Source: Bimastos eiseni
Taxonomy: Eukaryota > Annelida > Clitellata > Crassiclitellata > Lumbricidae
Direction: 5' to 3'
DNA length: 64,000 bases
Assembly (NCBI GenBank): GCA_959347315.1
Contig: OY365810.1
Location: 27,839,106-27,903,105, forward strand
The notes below the pieces were generated by a model. The model saw nothing but the letters and a program-made list of their open reading frames with translations. It had not been told where the DNA came from and did not search any database. Position 1 is the stretch's first letter. Each line of letters starts with the position of its first letter. A program made the position numbers and the translations under genes. This document shows, piece after piece, positions 28,401 through 48,580 of the stretch.

Positions 28401-31400
28401 CCTAAGTGGTCATTCTACAGATTGTGCCAGGAATTAATTATTTGTCAACCGTCAAAGAACATCTTTTAAGGTCTGATCTTTCAACTCAGCAGATTAAGTG
28501 TCGTTTAATTTAGGGTAGACATTACATTACAGGCAGGAATCATTTGTTTGCAGGATAGTTAGCAAGGTTTGTGTGTATGTTGGCCTTTGAACTATAATGT
28601 GGAGTCAAATAAGGCTGTCAATGGGTACCCGCCCGAGGCTGACTACCCAAGTAATGAATTCGGTTTTCGGGTACTCAAAATTCCGAAAAAATGAAAAATG
28701 CACAATTTTACCTGAACATATACCAGAAATATTTTGGTCATATTGGCAGACTGACCGGGCAATGAAATGGATTCTCGGGTGCCCAACATTCCATAATAAT
28801 GCGCAATTCCCTACATTTCCTAACAAAATATCCGTACGGTCGGGTATCGTGCATATCGATGGGTACCCGCTTCATGATTTCAACGTTTTTTGACAGCCTT
28901 AGTGTCAAATTGAGCCCAACACTACGTTGTATAGATCATGTGAATTTATTTGGGGCACCGCTTCACTTTGATTAGTGTTCTACTCTTTGAGTCTGCTCAT
29001 TTATGCATGAAAGATTAAACATTTCTGACTTGTGAATTCTTGTCTAGTCATAAACTTCTCAATTTAAATGAAGTGTTTGAAGACACTCCAAGAATCTGCA
29101 TAATTAAATTTAGGAACAGCACATGACTGGAATTCTAATTTCAAACTCGATTAACATGTGTGGTTCCTTCTTTCACCTAGCCACGACATCACATGTACAT
29201 GTTAGCAACTTCCTTAAGCTGGAAGAGACAATAATAGGTGAGAGCAGCCACAATCTTCAGCTGAAGCTCCAAACACAGAATAATGTATTCATGTGACACT
29301 AAACCTACTCACAAGCACAATAGATTTGTAAATATTTTTCCATGCTAGAAGAGATTCAAACACCAAATTCCTGTCGACCCAGCATAACCAATGGACCGAC
29401 TGACTAATGTCACAAGCCAATTAACCAACTTCTTATAGCTTTGGAATAACTGAGATACCATTTGTAAGACTGCATTACTGGGGAACATCACAGGAACCAA
29501 TGTGTATGGCATGTTTGTTATAGTAGATAAGAAAATATTTTGTCATCTTCACTTTGAAATCTATAAATCGTTTTCTCTTTTAAAACTCGTCCAAGACACA
29601 ACTAATATGATTTGGCACCCATAAAGAATTCCTCACTTTTGACTTCATCCTATTAGCTAAGAGGTTCCAAACGCCTACTTAATTGTCCAGTGTCCGTGAC
29701 CCAGATGTCATTCTAGTTAGCACTCTTTATCTTCTCTGGATATTTCACCAATCTTCCCCATTCCTGCTACTATCACTCAAGTCACCTCAGGGTCATCAAA
29801 AGATCAGTCTCTTCCCCGGTTCCCACTTCTATTGTCCGTTATTTGTCGGCGTATGTCATTGATCAGTCACGTAGGTCGTTGATCAATTTCTGTGTCATTC
29901 TGATGAATTATTTCATGCGACTGCAGAATTTGTTCAGTAAATGTGAATATTGTGGGTGAGGTTCCTGGCACTAGGTTTCCATGCTGGACTTAATCACTGG
30001 TTTAGTCAAGGAGTTAGTATGTTTGAGGCTATTTTGATCACAAGTTGATGCAGTGCCAAGACAGCATCACGCCTATCTTTCTGATGCACCATGGAGTCAG
30101 GACCATAGTCGATGTGGTCCCATGACTGAATCAGGCCCATCGTTCTGATGTAGCATGGTCCATGGAGTCAGGACTATAGTTGATGTAGTCCCACAACTGC
30201 ATCGGGTCCATCTTTCTGACGTATCATGGAGTCAGGATCATAGTCAATGTGGTTCCATGACTGCATCAGGCCCATCTTGCTGATGTACTATGGAGTCAGG
30301 ACCATATGAAGTGAATACACCACATTTAGCCAGGTACTAATGCACCCTCATGTACTGGCCGTACATGAGGGTGATATACTCTCGACGGAGGATGGTTGGC
30401 GCAGGCCGTTGGAGGGCCCTTAACCATTCAGTTTGCTGTTTGATTTAGGTCACATTGCAGAGCTCTTGTCTTTTTGCCTGGGTTCTTCACACTGGGAGCA
30501 CCTCTCGTTGGTCTGCAAGAGGCGCTTCAGAAGTTCTCAAATACAATACAATACACCAGTCACCACTACTGATACCCCGTCATGTAAAGGCTTGACATCG
30601 TATCTGTGTGTCTGTATGTGAAGGTGTTTTGCAAATTCTATTCTATTTTCCACCATAGACTTATTGTCAAAAATGATCATACATGTGCTTTCTGACCTGT
30701 TACTGTTCGATCGTAGGTTGTGTACATACATAACTGCCATTATTTCAATTTTTTCATTAGTAAGTCAAATGTAGTGTTAGACTGACCAATGAAGCACACA
30801 ATTTACCACAAATATACCAACAAATCACAGTATAATTTCAGCAACTATACAAATGAAGGAAATTTTGAAATCAAATTTCTGCAAAATTTCAAGAGCTTCC
30901 ATTGGTCAAACTACCCAGCAGCTGTAAATAAATGATTGTTCTTGAAAGTTTGGATTTAAATCATTGTGGGGACCCTAAATGCTAATAGTCAAGGATGACT
31001 AAAATGGCTCATTATCAATAGTAAACTAAACCAGATCACAACTTCAGATGAGAACAATGAATCAAGTTTATTCAATCAACAACAATTTCAAAGCATTTGT
31101 ATGAAAACATTATTAAACNNNNNNNNNNNNNNNNNNNNNNNNNNNNNNNNNNNNNNNNNNNNNNNNNNNNNNNNNNNNNNNNNNNNNNNNNNNNNNNNNN
31201 NNNNNNNNNNNNNNNNNNNNNNNNNNNNNNNNNNNNNNNNNNNNNNNNNNNNNNNNNNNNNNNNNNNNNNNNNNNNNNNNNNNNNNNNNNNNNNNNNNNN
31301 NNNNNNNNNNNNNNNNNNTAGTTGATGTAGTCCCACAACTGCATCGGGTCCATCTTTCTGACGTATCATGGAGTCAGGATCATAGTCAATGTGGTTCCAT

Positions 31401-33889
31401 GACTGCATCAGGCCCATCTTGCTGATGTACTATGGAGTCAGGACCATATGAAGTGAATACACCACATTTAGCCAGGTACTAATGCACCCTCATGTACTGG
31501 CCGTACATGAGGGTGATATACTCTCGACGGAGGATGGTTGGCGCAGGCCGTTGGAGGGCCCTTAACCATTCAGTTTGCTGTTTGATTTAGGTCACATTGC
31601 AGAGCTCTTGTCTTTTTGCCTGGGTTCTTCACACTGGGAGCACCTCTCGTTGGTCTGCAAGAGGCGCTTCAGAAGTTCTCAAATACAATACAATACACCA
31701 GTCACCACTACTGATACCCCGTCATGTAAAGGCTTGACATCGTATCTGTGTGTCTGTATGTGAAGGGTTTGCAAATTCTATTCTATTTTCCACCATAGAC
31801 TTATTGTCAAAAATGATCATACATGTGCTTCTGACCTGTTACTGTTCGATCGTAGGTTGTGTACATACATAACTGCCATTTTTTCAATTTTCATTAGTAA
31901 GTCAAATGTAGTGTTAGACTGACCAATGAAGCCACACAATTTACCACAAATATACCAACAAATCACAGTATAATTTCAGCAAACTATACAAATGAAGAAA
32001 TTTTGAAATCAAATTTCTGCAAAATTTCAAGAGCTTCATTGGTCAAACTAACCCAGCAGCTGTAAATAAATGATTGTTCTTGAAAGTTTGGATTTAAATC
32101 ATTGTTGGGGACCCCTAAATGCTAATAGTCAAGGGATGACTAAAATGGCTCATTATCAATAGTAAACTAACCAGATCACAACTTCAGATGAGAACAATGA
32201 ATCAAGTTTATTCAATCAACAACAATTTCAAAGCATTTGTATGAAAAACATTATTAAACAGTTAAGATATATAAGAAACCTAATAATTAATGACAACAGC
32301 TAATTGAGTAAAATAAATTAATTATTTGTATGAAAACATTATTAAACAGTTAAGATATATAAGAAACCTAATGGCCACAGCTAATTGAGTACAATTAAAT
32401 AATTATAATACAAATTAATCCAGCTAAAAGAAGGAGCTATATATAATATTTCCTTATGTTACAGCTATGTATAGATCCTCTCTTAGTCAGAATATTACAT
32501 TGGTGCAACACACAAAATAAGTACAATAACTAATCTATTTCATCAACTTATTATCCATTCCTATATTAAATTTTAAAAGCACTGAATTAGGCCATGCAGT
32601 GACTATTTAATGGCACTTTTAATAGCTAGAACTCTAAAAGTAATAATATATTTTAATCAACAAATAAACGTCCCGATATAATTTGGAAGTTTATCATTCT
32701 TAGAAAATCAATATTTAATATTTAGTGTTAGTGAACTGAATTCAAATAAAAACAGTTTTCTTAGAAAAAAACAATGCTTTTCGCCCTATAGGCATATGCG
32801 ATAGGACCCCAATTTTAAAAGAATTCTCTTTACAGTATCCAAAACAATATTAAGCATTAATGTCAGCATGTAGATTTTTGGTCCAGTGCCATATGTTATC
32901 AAATTTCCTTACTGATACCCAGGAGCAAACGCACTGAAATGCAATCTATTCCCATACATCTAACAGGTAACGATCTGGCTATTCTATAAAAAAATAGAAA
33001 TTTGTAGAAACTCAGTGGTAACAGTTGCACTCGCCATACCATGCACTGCTCCATATTTTTTTATCCCCAATGTCACTTTAGGAAAAGTAATACATGCCTT
33101 CTGCTCCTTTTTGTGATTGTATTGCTGCATATTGTTAGATCACAACTCAAAAAGCTTTTCAATAAATTCCCACCCATGCCAAGTGTCATATGGAGACAAA
33201 TGCGACATTACTAGCATACCTGCAAAGCTTGAATAAAGGATCACAAATCATATAGCATGAAACGTTTGATAAATGAAACATATGGCAAAATGCATGTAGT
33301 TACTTAACCATTAGAGACAATTTCATGCATCTGAATACATATGGACCTACATATAATCTGGTAACATCTGGAAAACATTTAACACTAGACAGAAATCTAC
33401 AGCTATTAATCAGTTTTAAAGAATTCCAGTTCAGGACAATGATATTTAATTATTACCAACACCAATTTCACTTAGGATTAGGCTTTCCTGCACAAAAATA
33501 AATTGAGGAAGTGTAGATTGCTTGAATAGGATAATATTTTATTTTTCAAAGCCGTATAATGTTGGGTTTTTTAATATAACCGGTTATTTACAAGTATAAC
33601 AAAATACACAACGTGACCTCCAAATTTTTATTTCACATAAACTTTTAGCTACAATACATTCAAAAATGATGCAAAAGAACTACATAAAAACTTATTATTA
33701 TACTCTAACTTGGAGAAAGCATAAGTAGTCGACCTGTAAGGCGCGATCTTCGATAACTTTGACAAACTGATCGGCATACTGCTTGTTTTCTTCGGCGAGC
33801 ATTGTCAGCATATTGATAAGAGGTTTGCTGTTCATCTTCAGGTCGCCGAGTGACGATCGGTATTCCTCGACCGCTTCTTCGTCAGCCAT
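13479..33889 (-). CDS. PCF11: PCF11, pre-mRNA cleavage complex 2 subunit (complete, 14 exons)
   Basis: Minus-strand exons in gene order: 33889-33734, 27881-27753, 26020-25823, 25064-24789, 24277-23301, 22543-20532, 20077-19529, 19183-18990, 18603-18518, 17950-17767, 16147-15986, 15316-15224, 14714-14679 and 13961-13479. Phases agree throughout, all introns are GT-AG, and the product is about 1844 residues (human about 1555). The N-terminal CID (about 1-140) carries LKMNSKPLINMLTMLAEEN, KLPTMYLIDSIMKN and DPAWPV...HVNPKFL; this domain binds the RNA polymerase II CTD. After it come a Q/E-rich helix, a basic Ser/Lys/Arg region, paired coiled-coil segments (about 716-778), an array of IDG-type repeats (about 906-1192), a Pro/Gln/Met/Gly-rich exon, and two zinc fingers (CPSC...HLDWH about 1541-1563; CDTC...YHPIC about 1643-1678). 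The C-terminal tail is acidic. PCF11 works in CFII with CLP1 in 3'-end cleavage and termination. The start ATG directly precedes the CID. Confidence 0.95.
14235..14385 (+). mobile_element. Degenerate LINE C-terminus and tail in a PCF11 intron
   Basis: A plus-strand reading gives SAADPAIWNGLPVTLHQM, the usual hydrophobic-WN-x-LP end of L2/CR1-type reverse transcriptase ORFs. It is followed by gagctgggagcgctccttag and a decayed GCACTATGCAA tail. It lies antisense to PCF11 and is 5'-truncated. Confidence 0.55.
16753..17375 (+). mobile_element. 5'-truncated LINE: reverse transcriptase C-terminus plus 3' UTR
   Basis: The open frame 16753-17079 reads as the C-terminal end of a non-LTR retrotransposon ORF2: FMYKYLNNLLPSCF, then RTNTRMFSLSVSGPQAWNKL, then QFKNKLKEYLLKL before a stop. 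After the stop come about 300 nt of 3' UTR with a hairpin-like CCTGCTAGCGGGACC and an end at CAATAAAATTTTTTGG. The frame is intact over about 100 codons, so the insertion looks younger than the other LINE scraps here. It sits in PCF11 intron 10, opposite to the gene. Only the terminal part of the element is present. Confidence 0.75.
17445..17560 (+). mobile_element. Possible tRNA-derived SINE head
   Basis: CAGACTTGTAATCTG can form an anticodon-like stem-loop, and about 8 nt later GAAAGTTCACACTCT resembles a degraded T-arm/B-box. The spacing is tRNA-like but the acceptor stem is not evident, so it is not a functional tRNA gene. It lies in PCF11 intron 10. Confidence 0.35.
20325..20400 (+). mobile_element. 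LINE 3' tail fragment in PCF11 intron 6
   Basis: GCCGGGGTTGGGTCGGGTAT is followed by agtagatagtcgtgaagggg and CACTACATAAATTTATTAAC. This is the same segment order as the copy at 486-565. Confidence 0.55.
20704..21564 (-). other. PCF11 internal IDG/FDGP repeat array (protein region)
   Basis: Within the 2-kb PCF11 exon, about 290 residues (roughly 906-1192) form around ten degenerate repeats of 20-30 residues. Most have the core hydrophobic-(I/V)-D-(G/D/S)-x-x-(Y/W/H), followed by a second hydrophobic strand often ending in F-D-G-P or F-G-G-P. Examples: VVIDGRHYEMMF, KLWIDGQLFDISV, TILIDGKVCELDL, VVVIDSKPHGIRFDGPP, EIVVDDQWYEMKFDGPA. The alternation predicts repeated beta hairpins. Human PCF11 has a different repeat region rich in RFEGP. 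I infer a shared origin but cannot test it here. Confidence 0.65.
22860..23095 (-). mobile_element. tRNA-headed SINE (copy 1), PCF11 intron 5
   Basis: Read on the minus strand, the element begins with GCGCTGGTGTAATGGCTAGT, a good RNA polymerase III A-box context, followed by a decayed B-box (GGGGTTAAAGTAAGTCCC). Its body includes ATTTCTGTTCC, CAGCAACGTCGATTATAATG and GAGTACGGTTG. The same body segments occur in the same order at 41690-41955 after another tRNA-like head, which supports a SINE family. Confidence 0.6.
24655..24715 (+). mobile_element. LINE-tail-like fragment in PCF11 intron 4
   Basis: GTTGGGACACTCTTCAGTTG precedes GCATTATATAAATTTGCAAT, matching the general tail pattern of the LINE family in this window. 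Short and diverged. Confidence 0.35.
26801..27156. mobile_element. Non-autonomous hAT-type element with 8-bp target duplication (PCF11 intron 2)
   Basis: The ends are TAGGGTTGCCAGGTA and, read inverted from the right, TATGGTGCCAGGTAATC. Both inner flanks carry ACCGGACA-type repeats. The element is bounded by a perfect direct repeat AACTTACA at 26793-26800 and 27157-27164. An 8-bp duplication is typical of hAT transposons. It is 356 bp with no coding potential. Confidence 0.8.
28610..28901. mobile_element. Non-autonomous hAT-type element, family with GGGTACCCG ends (PCF11 intron 1)
   Basis: The ends are TAAGGCTGTCAATGGGTACC at left and TTTTTTGACAGCCTTA at right. Flanks GAGTCAAA (28602-28609) and GTGTCAAA (28902-28909) match at 7 of 8 positions, consistent with an old 8-bp target duplication. 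A second copy in opposite orientation lies at the right end of the window (about 63705-63947). Confidence 0.75.
30050..30305. repeat. About 62-bp tandem repeat, four copies (PCF11 intron 1)
   Basis: Four diverged copies of a unit containing CATGGAGTCAGGACCATAGT, then a gatgtggtcccatgactgca-type segment and tcaggcccatctttctgatg. The array continues on the far side of the N gap at 31319-31450, so the gap falls inside or next to this repeat. Confidence 0.85.
30177..31118. repeat. Left copy of a 0.94-kb near-identical duplication flanking the assembly gap
   Basis: This segment repeats almost base for base at 31319-32259. The differences I see are mainly single-base indels in short homopolymers (for example gaaggtgttttgc against gaagggtttgc, tgctttctg against tgcttctg). 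It ends exactly at the first N. The simplest reading is an unmerged contig overlap, not a biological duplication. Confidence 0.85.
30343..30373. repeat. Perfect 13-bp inverted repeat with 5-nt loop (copy 1)
   Basis: CACCCTCATGTAC, TGGCC, then GTACATGAGGGTG: a perfect stem-loop. It recurs at 31485-31515 in the duplicated copy. Its function is unknown. It lies just downstream of the 62-bp repeat array. Confidence 0.85.
31119..31318. other. Assembly gap (200 N)
   Basis: A run of exactly 200 Ns, a conventional scaffold spacer length, inside PCF11 intron 1. Its true size is unknown and may be negative, because both flanking contig ends carry the same sequence. Confidence 0.99.
31319..32259. repeat. 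Right copy of the 0.94-kb duplication flanking the gap
   Basis: It matches 30177-31118 in the same orientation, starting inside the 62-bp repeat and ending at the point where the left contig stops. Sequence after 32259 continues into unique intron DNA. It contains a second copy of the hairpin (31485-31515). Confidence 0.85.
32236..32400. repeat. About 90-bp tandem duplication
   Basis: Two adjacent copies of a block starting TTTGTATGAAAACATTATTA and continuing aacagttaagatatataaga aacctaat, then a gcyaattgagta-type end. The left contig end at 31118 lies at the start of this block, which may have helped break the assembly. Confidence 0.8.
33627..33632 (-). promoter_or_regulatory. Candidate intronic polyadenylation signal, PCF11 intron 1
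   Basis: A minus-strand AATAAA lies about 100 nt inside PCF11 intron 1; another is at 33538-33543, about 190 nt in. Reading through the exon 1 donor adds 11 codons and then a stop, giving a 63-residue truncated CID fragment. Premature polyadenylation in intron 1 is the known autoregulation mechanism of PCF11 in other animals. Here only the hexamers are seen, in AT-rich DNA. Confidence 0.3.
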
Positions 33890-35718
33890 TCCCCCAGTAC
33901 TTTTCGCCTTCGCCAGCAGAAAGTTTCCTTTTTCAGAGCAGCGTTAAGATAAAGAAACAATTGTCCAGTAGAGAATTTAACAACGTTTTCCGCGTCATAT
34001 GAGAAACTATCTCTTACACAACTACGAAGTACAAAATGGCTTCCAGAACCGGAAGACGCACAATGAAACGAAGCAAAGAATTATAAATATAATACTAGAG
34101 TAAGACACTATAAATGCTAACTTTGTGTGGTTATTGCAAGGTATCGTTAAACGCGTTGCTGCAATCGTTATTTACTTTCTAAAGACATTTTAAGACAATA
34201 ATTTTAAAGATACAAAAGCTAAGCACAGGGCACCAGAGTTGTTGAGAGCTGCCAAGAAATTAGAGATAGGAGATAGGTTATGCCTACGCACCTCCTTAAT
34301 GAAAGACGGCGCATCGATCAATTCTTGCATGTGTTCCCATCCAGTCGATCCTTGGTTCCCATCGTTCCCAATTTAAGATGTAAGAATGTAATGTGAATCA
34401 TCGAAAATAGCACTTCTTCCGCTCCCGTCAAACATGCAGTGTATAAGCTGGTTGCAGCGACTTCGCCTTCGTGGACGCTGTGGTAATGTTAAGATTACGA
34501 TTGTGGCGTCTTTCTCCTGGTCTGTCGGACTCTGTCCGCGTCGGTCAGGCCTCCGTGGTCTGTCAGCTAGAGGACTTTCGGATAAATACAGTCGATCATA
34601 CTCAGCGTTTATTGCAGTTCTCATCATTCACCAACGATATCGGCCAGGATACATCAGTACACCACCCTCAATCGTGCAATTGGATAGTCACCGGGCACAC
34701 GATCGAGGTTCCCAAACTTTAGGGCATAACGTCGAGAACATCGGTAGGTATCGGCTCCTCCGCGATGGTCCTCGATCGATCTCGAGTAGATCTATAGATC
34801 TATATCTATATATATCGATAGATCTAGTGTCGGCGCAGCATGGACGAAAAAATACAATTGCGTCCCAAAAAAACAAAAAAATGACCAAAAATATTTTAGC
34901 AGACTTTTTTAACGAAGCATAGCAAATTAAAATATTTAACCAAATAATTCGTAAATAGAATGAAATTTTGAACTTCGTCAGTACATACTTAGTAGGCCTA
35001 CTTACGGTATGTCGATGCTTCCAGACTCAGAATAGTTAATATACGTACTCCAAGCTGACTCCGGAAGTGACATGATTATCAATCAATCAATCAACCAACC
35101 AGCCAATCGACCATGCAGTCAGTCAGTCGATCAATCAACCAATCAATGCAATTTATGTAGCGCATATCGAAGATCTATAGCTCAACCTAGGCCAGGTCAA
35201 GAAGGAAAGTCTTGAGAAGTTTATAGAGAGAGCCAGACATGTAGGTCGCGCGGGAAAGAGCGCATATCAGATGGAATATTGTTCAAACACTGGGACCCAC
35301 AATTGCGAGAGCTTTATTCTGTCAGTGTAAGCATGTGGAACCACAAAGATTAGCACTCAGCTGGCGCCACGCAGGCCTCCGTAATCTGTATAATTCTCTA
35401 TAGAATTTATCTGACTCTTCTCGTTGCATCTGCTATTGTTGAAAGATAGTGAAATTGTGCGTGAAACAATTAACTGAGGTGCGTGACTATTATTGAGCTG
35501 TGGGAACGAAAAAAAATGAATCTTAAGTTTGGCTACCATAATTACGATTTAACGACGTCATCAACGTTATTATCTCTACTCTAACATGTATATAGTCTGC
35601 GATCCGGGTATTTGGGCAGCAAGAATAAGAAAAAGACTATTAGTGCGAAATTGCGAGGCGAGTTGGTCATCACGTTTGGGTTAAATTATATTTGATTTTG
35701 TTGTGATTTCTGCCGGCC
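33890..35718. promoter_or_regulatory. Spacer between divergent PCF11 and DHX15, with presumed promoters
   Basis: This 1.8-kb spacer holds the 5' UTR and promoter of PCF11 (minus, ending at 33889) and of DHX15 (plus, from 35719). I see no clear TATA box at either start. The stretch 34430-34770 is visibly richer in G+C and CpG than its surroundings. AGATCTATAGATCT, a perfect 14-bp palindrome, lies near 34791-34804. A decayed LINE end occupies 35100-35345. No gene is supported in the spacer. Confidence 0.5.
35100..35345 (-). mobile_element. Degenerate LINE C-terminus with 3' tail
   Basis: On the minus strand the segment reads NNIPSDMRSF, then after a frameshift LYKLLKTFLLDLA, typical of the C-terminal end of L2/CR1-type ORF2. 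It is followed by a TATGCGCTACATAAATTGCA tail and a TTGATTGATTGATC-type simple repeat (35080-35150). It is frameshifted and 5'-truncated. Confidence 0.6.
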
Positions 35719-47617
<11,899 letters not shown>

Positions 47618-48580
47618 TAGCAAAGCCGTGAAACTATTAGCATTGATAGATGTTCTGTGGAGCTGTCAAAAACGGTTCCAGAAAAGCCATTTATTGTTTA
47701 TTTGGAAAACTGACTACAGTAGTATCTTGAGAGCTATGAAATGCTGCCTGGATAGCTATTCAGTAGGGCCATTTAAAAATTCGATTTTAAAATTCTTTGA
47801 ACCTTATGTTGTCATCATTGGTGTGTTGGTTTATGATGACTTCAGGAGGAATAAGCGATTTACTTCAACAATGTGAGAAAAACTGCGTACATGTAGTTTT
47901 ACTTGATATGCTGTTATTTTGGATGACTCTATCTTATGTAAGTTGAATTTTGCAATGCACATGCAAGGAATTTGATAGGTGTATTTTATGCTTCTTTAAT
48001 GTGCTTGTTAAGTTTCTTAAAGAAATTAGAGGTTTGGTTGGCAATATAATTTTTATCTTTGGGTTTACTGGATGGAATATATGTGAGTGCAGTCGTCGAT
48101 TTAGTGGTATAACCATACTAAAGGTTTGGTGGTTCTGATTATTTCAGAGCTTTTGGTTTAGATTAATAGGTCATGCCACATCAAGACAGAAATGTTGCGT
48201 TGATTGATACTAAGCAGCATTGTAATCTGTTTAGTTTTTGAGAATGTTTCATAGGTGCTGCTGGCATTTCACCCTATGGCAGATCTAATGAAATGCTGCA
48301 GAATTAGCTGAGGTTTTGCATCATGGCTTGATTGTTAATGCTACTTGCTACACCTATTCGAAACAGTGGTTACAATCTTCATGAGAGAAAACTTTACCTT
48401 ATATTACCCCTTAAAGATAATCATCACTACATACCTGCATCCTCTACAAGTTTGCAAATCGATACTCATTCTGTTTGCCCCAGACAATGGCCTTTGACAT
48501 GTCCCTGGACAATATTAACTTTCTCTGTCTGAGTTGAGTCGGAGTCAACTTACTATTTCCAATAAATGAATTTTTTTAGT
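47618..48580 (+). other. Presumed DHX15 3' UTR
   Basis: AT-rich non-coding sequence follows the DHX15 stop. The clearest hexamer is AATAAA at 48561-48566, giving a 3' UTR of about 0.95 kb if used; another is near 48629. The transcript end cannot be fixed from sequence. Confidence 0.4.

Noticed and set aside
31072..31417. ORFs running through the N gap
   Set aside because: Their length comes from undefined residues in the 200-N run.
30433..31763. Duplicated 62-codon ORF beginning MLFDLGHIAEL
   Set aside because: Its apparent duplication is the gap-flanking assembly duplicate, not conservation. It is short, intronic to PCF11 and antisense, with no recognised motif.
34373..34922. 162-codon plus and 84-codon minus ORFs in the PCF11-DHX15 spacer
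   Set aside because: Open on both strands because of local higher GC. No motif, splice structure or family resemblance; more likely promoter-proximal DNA.
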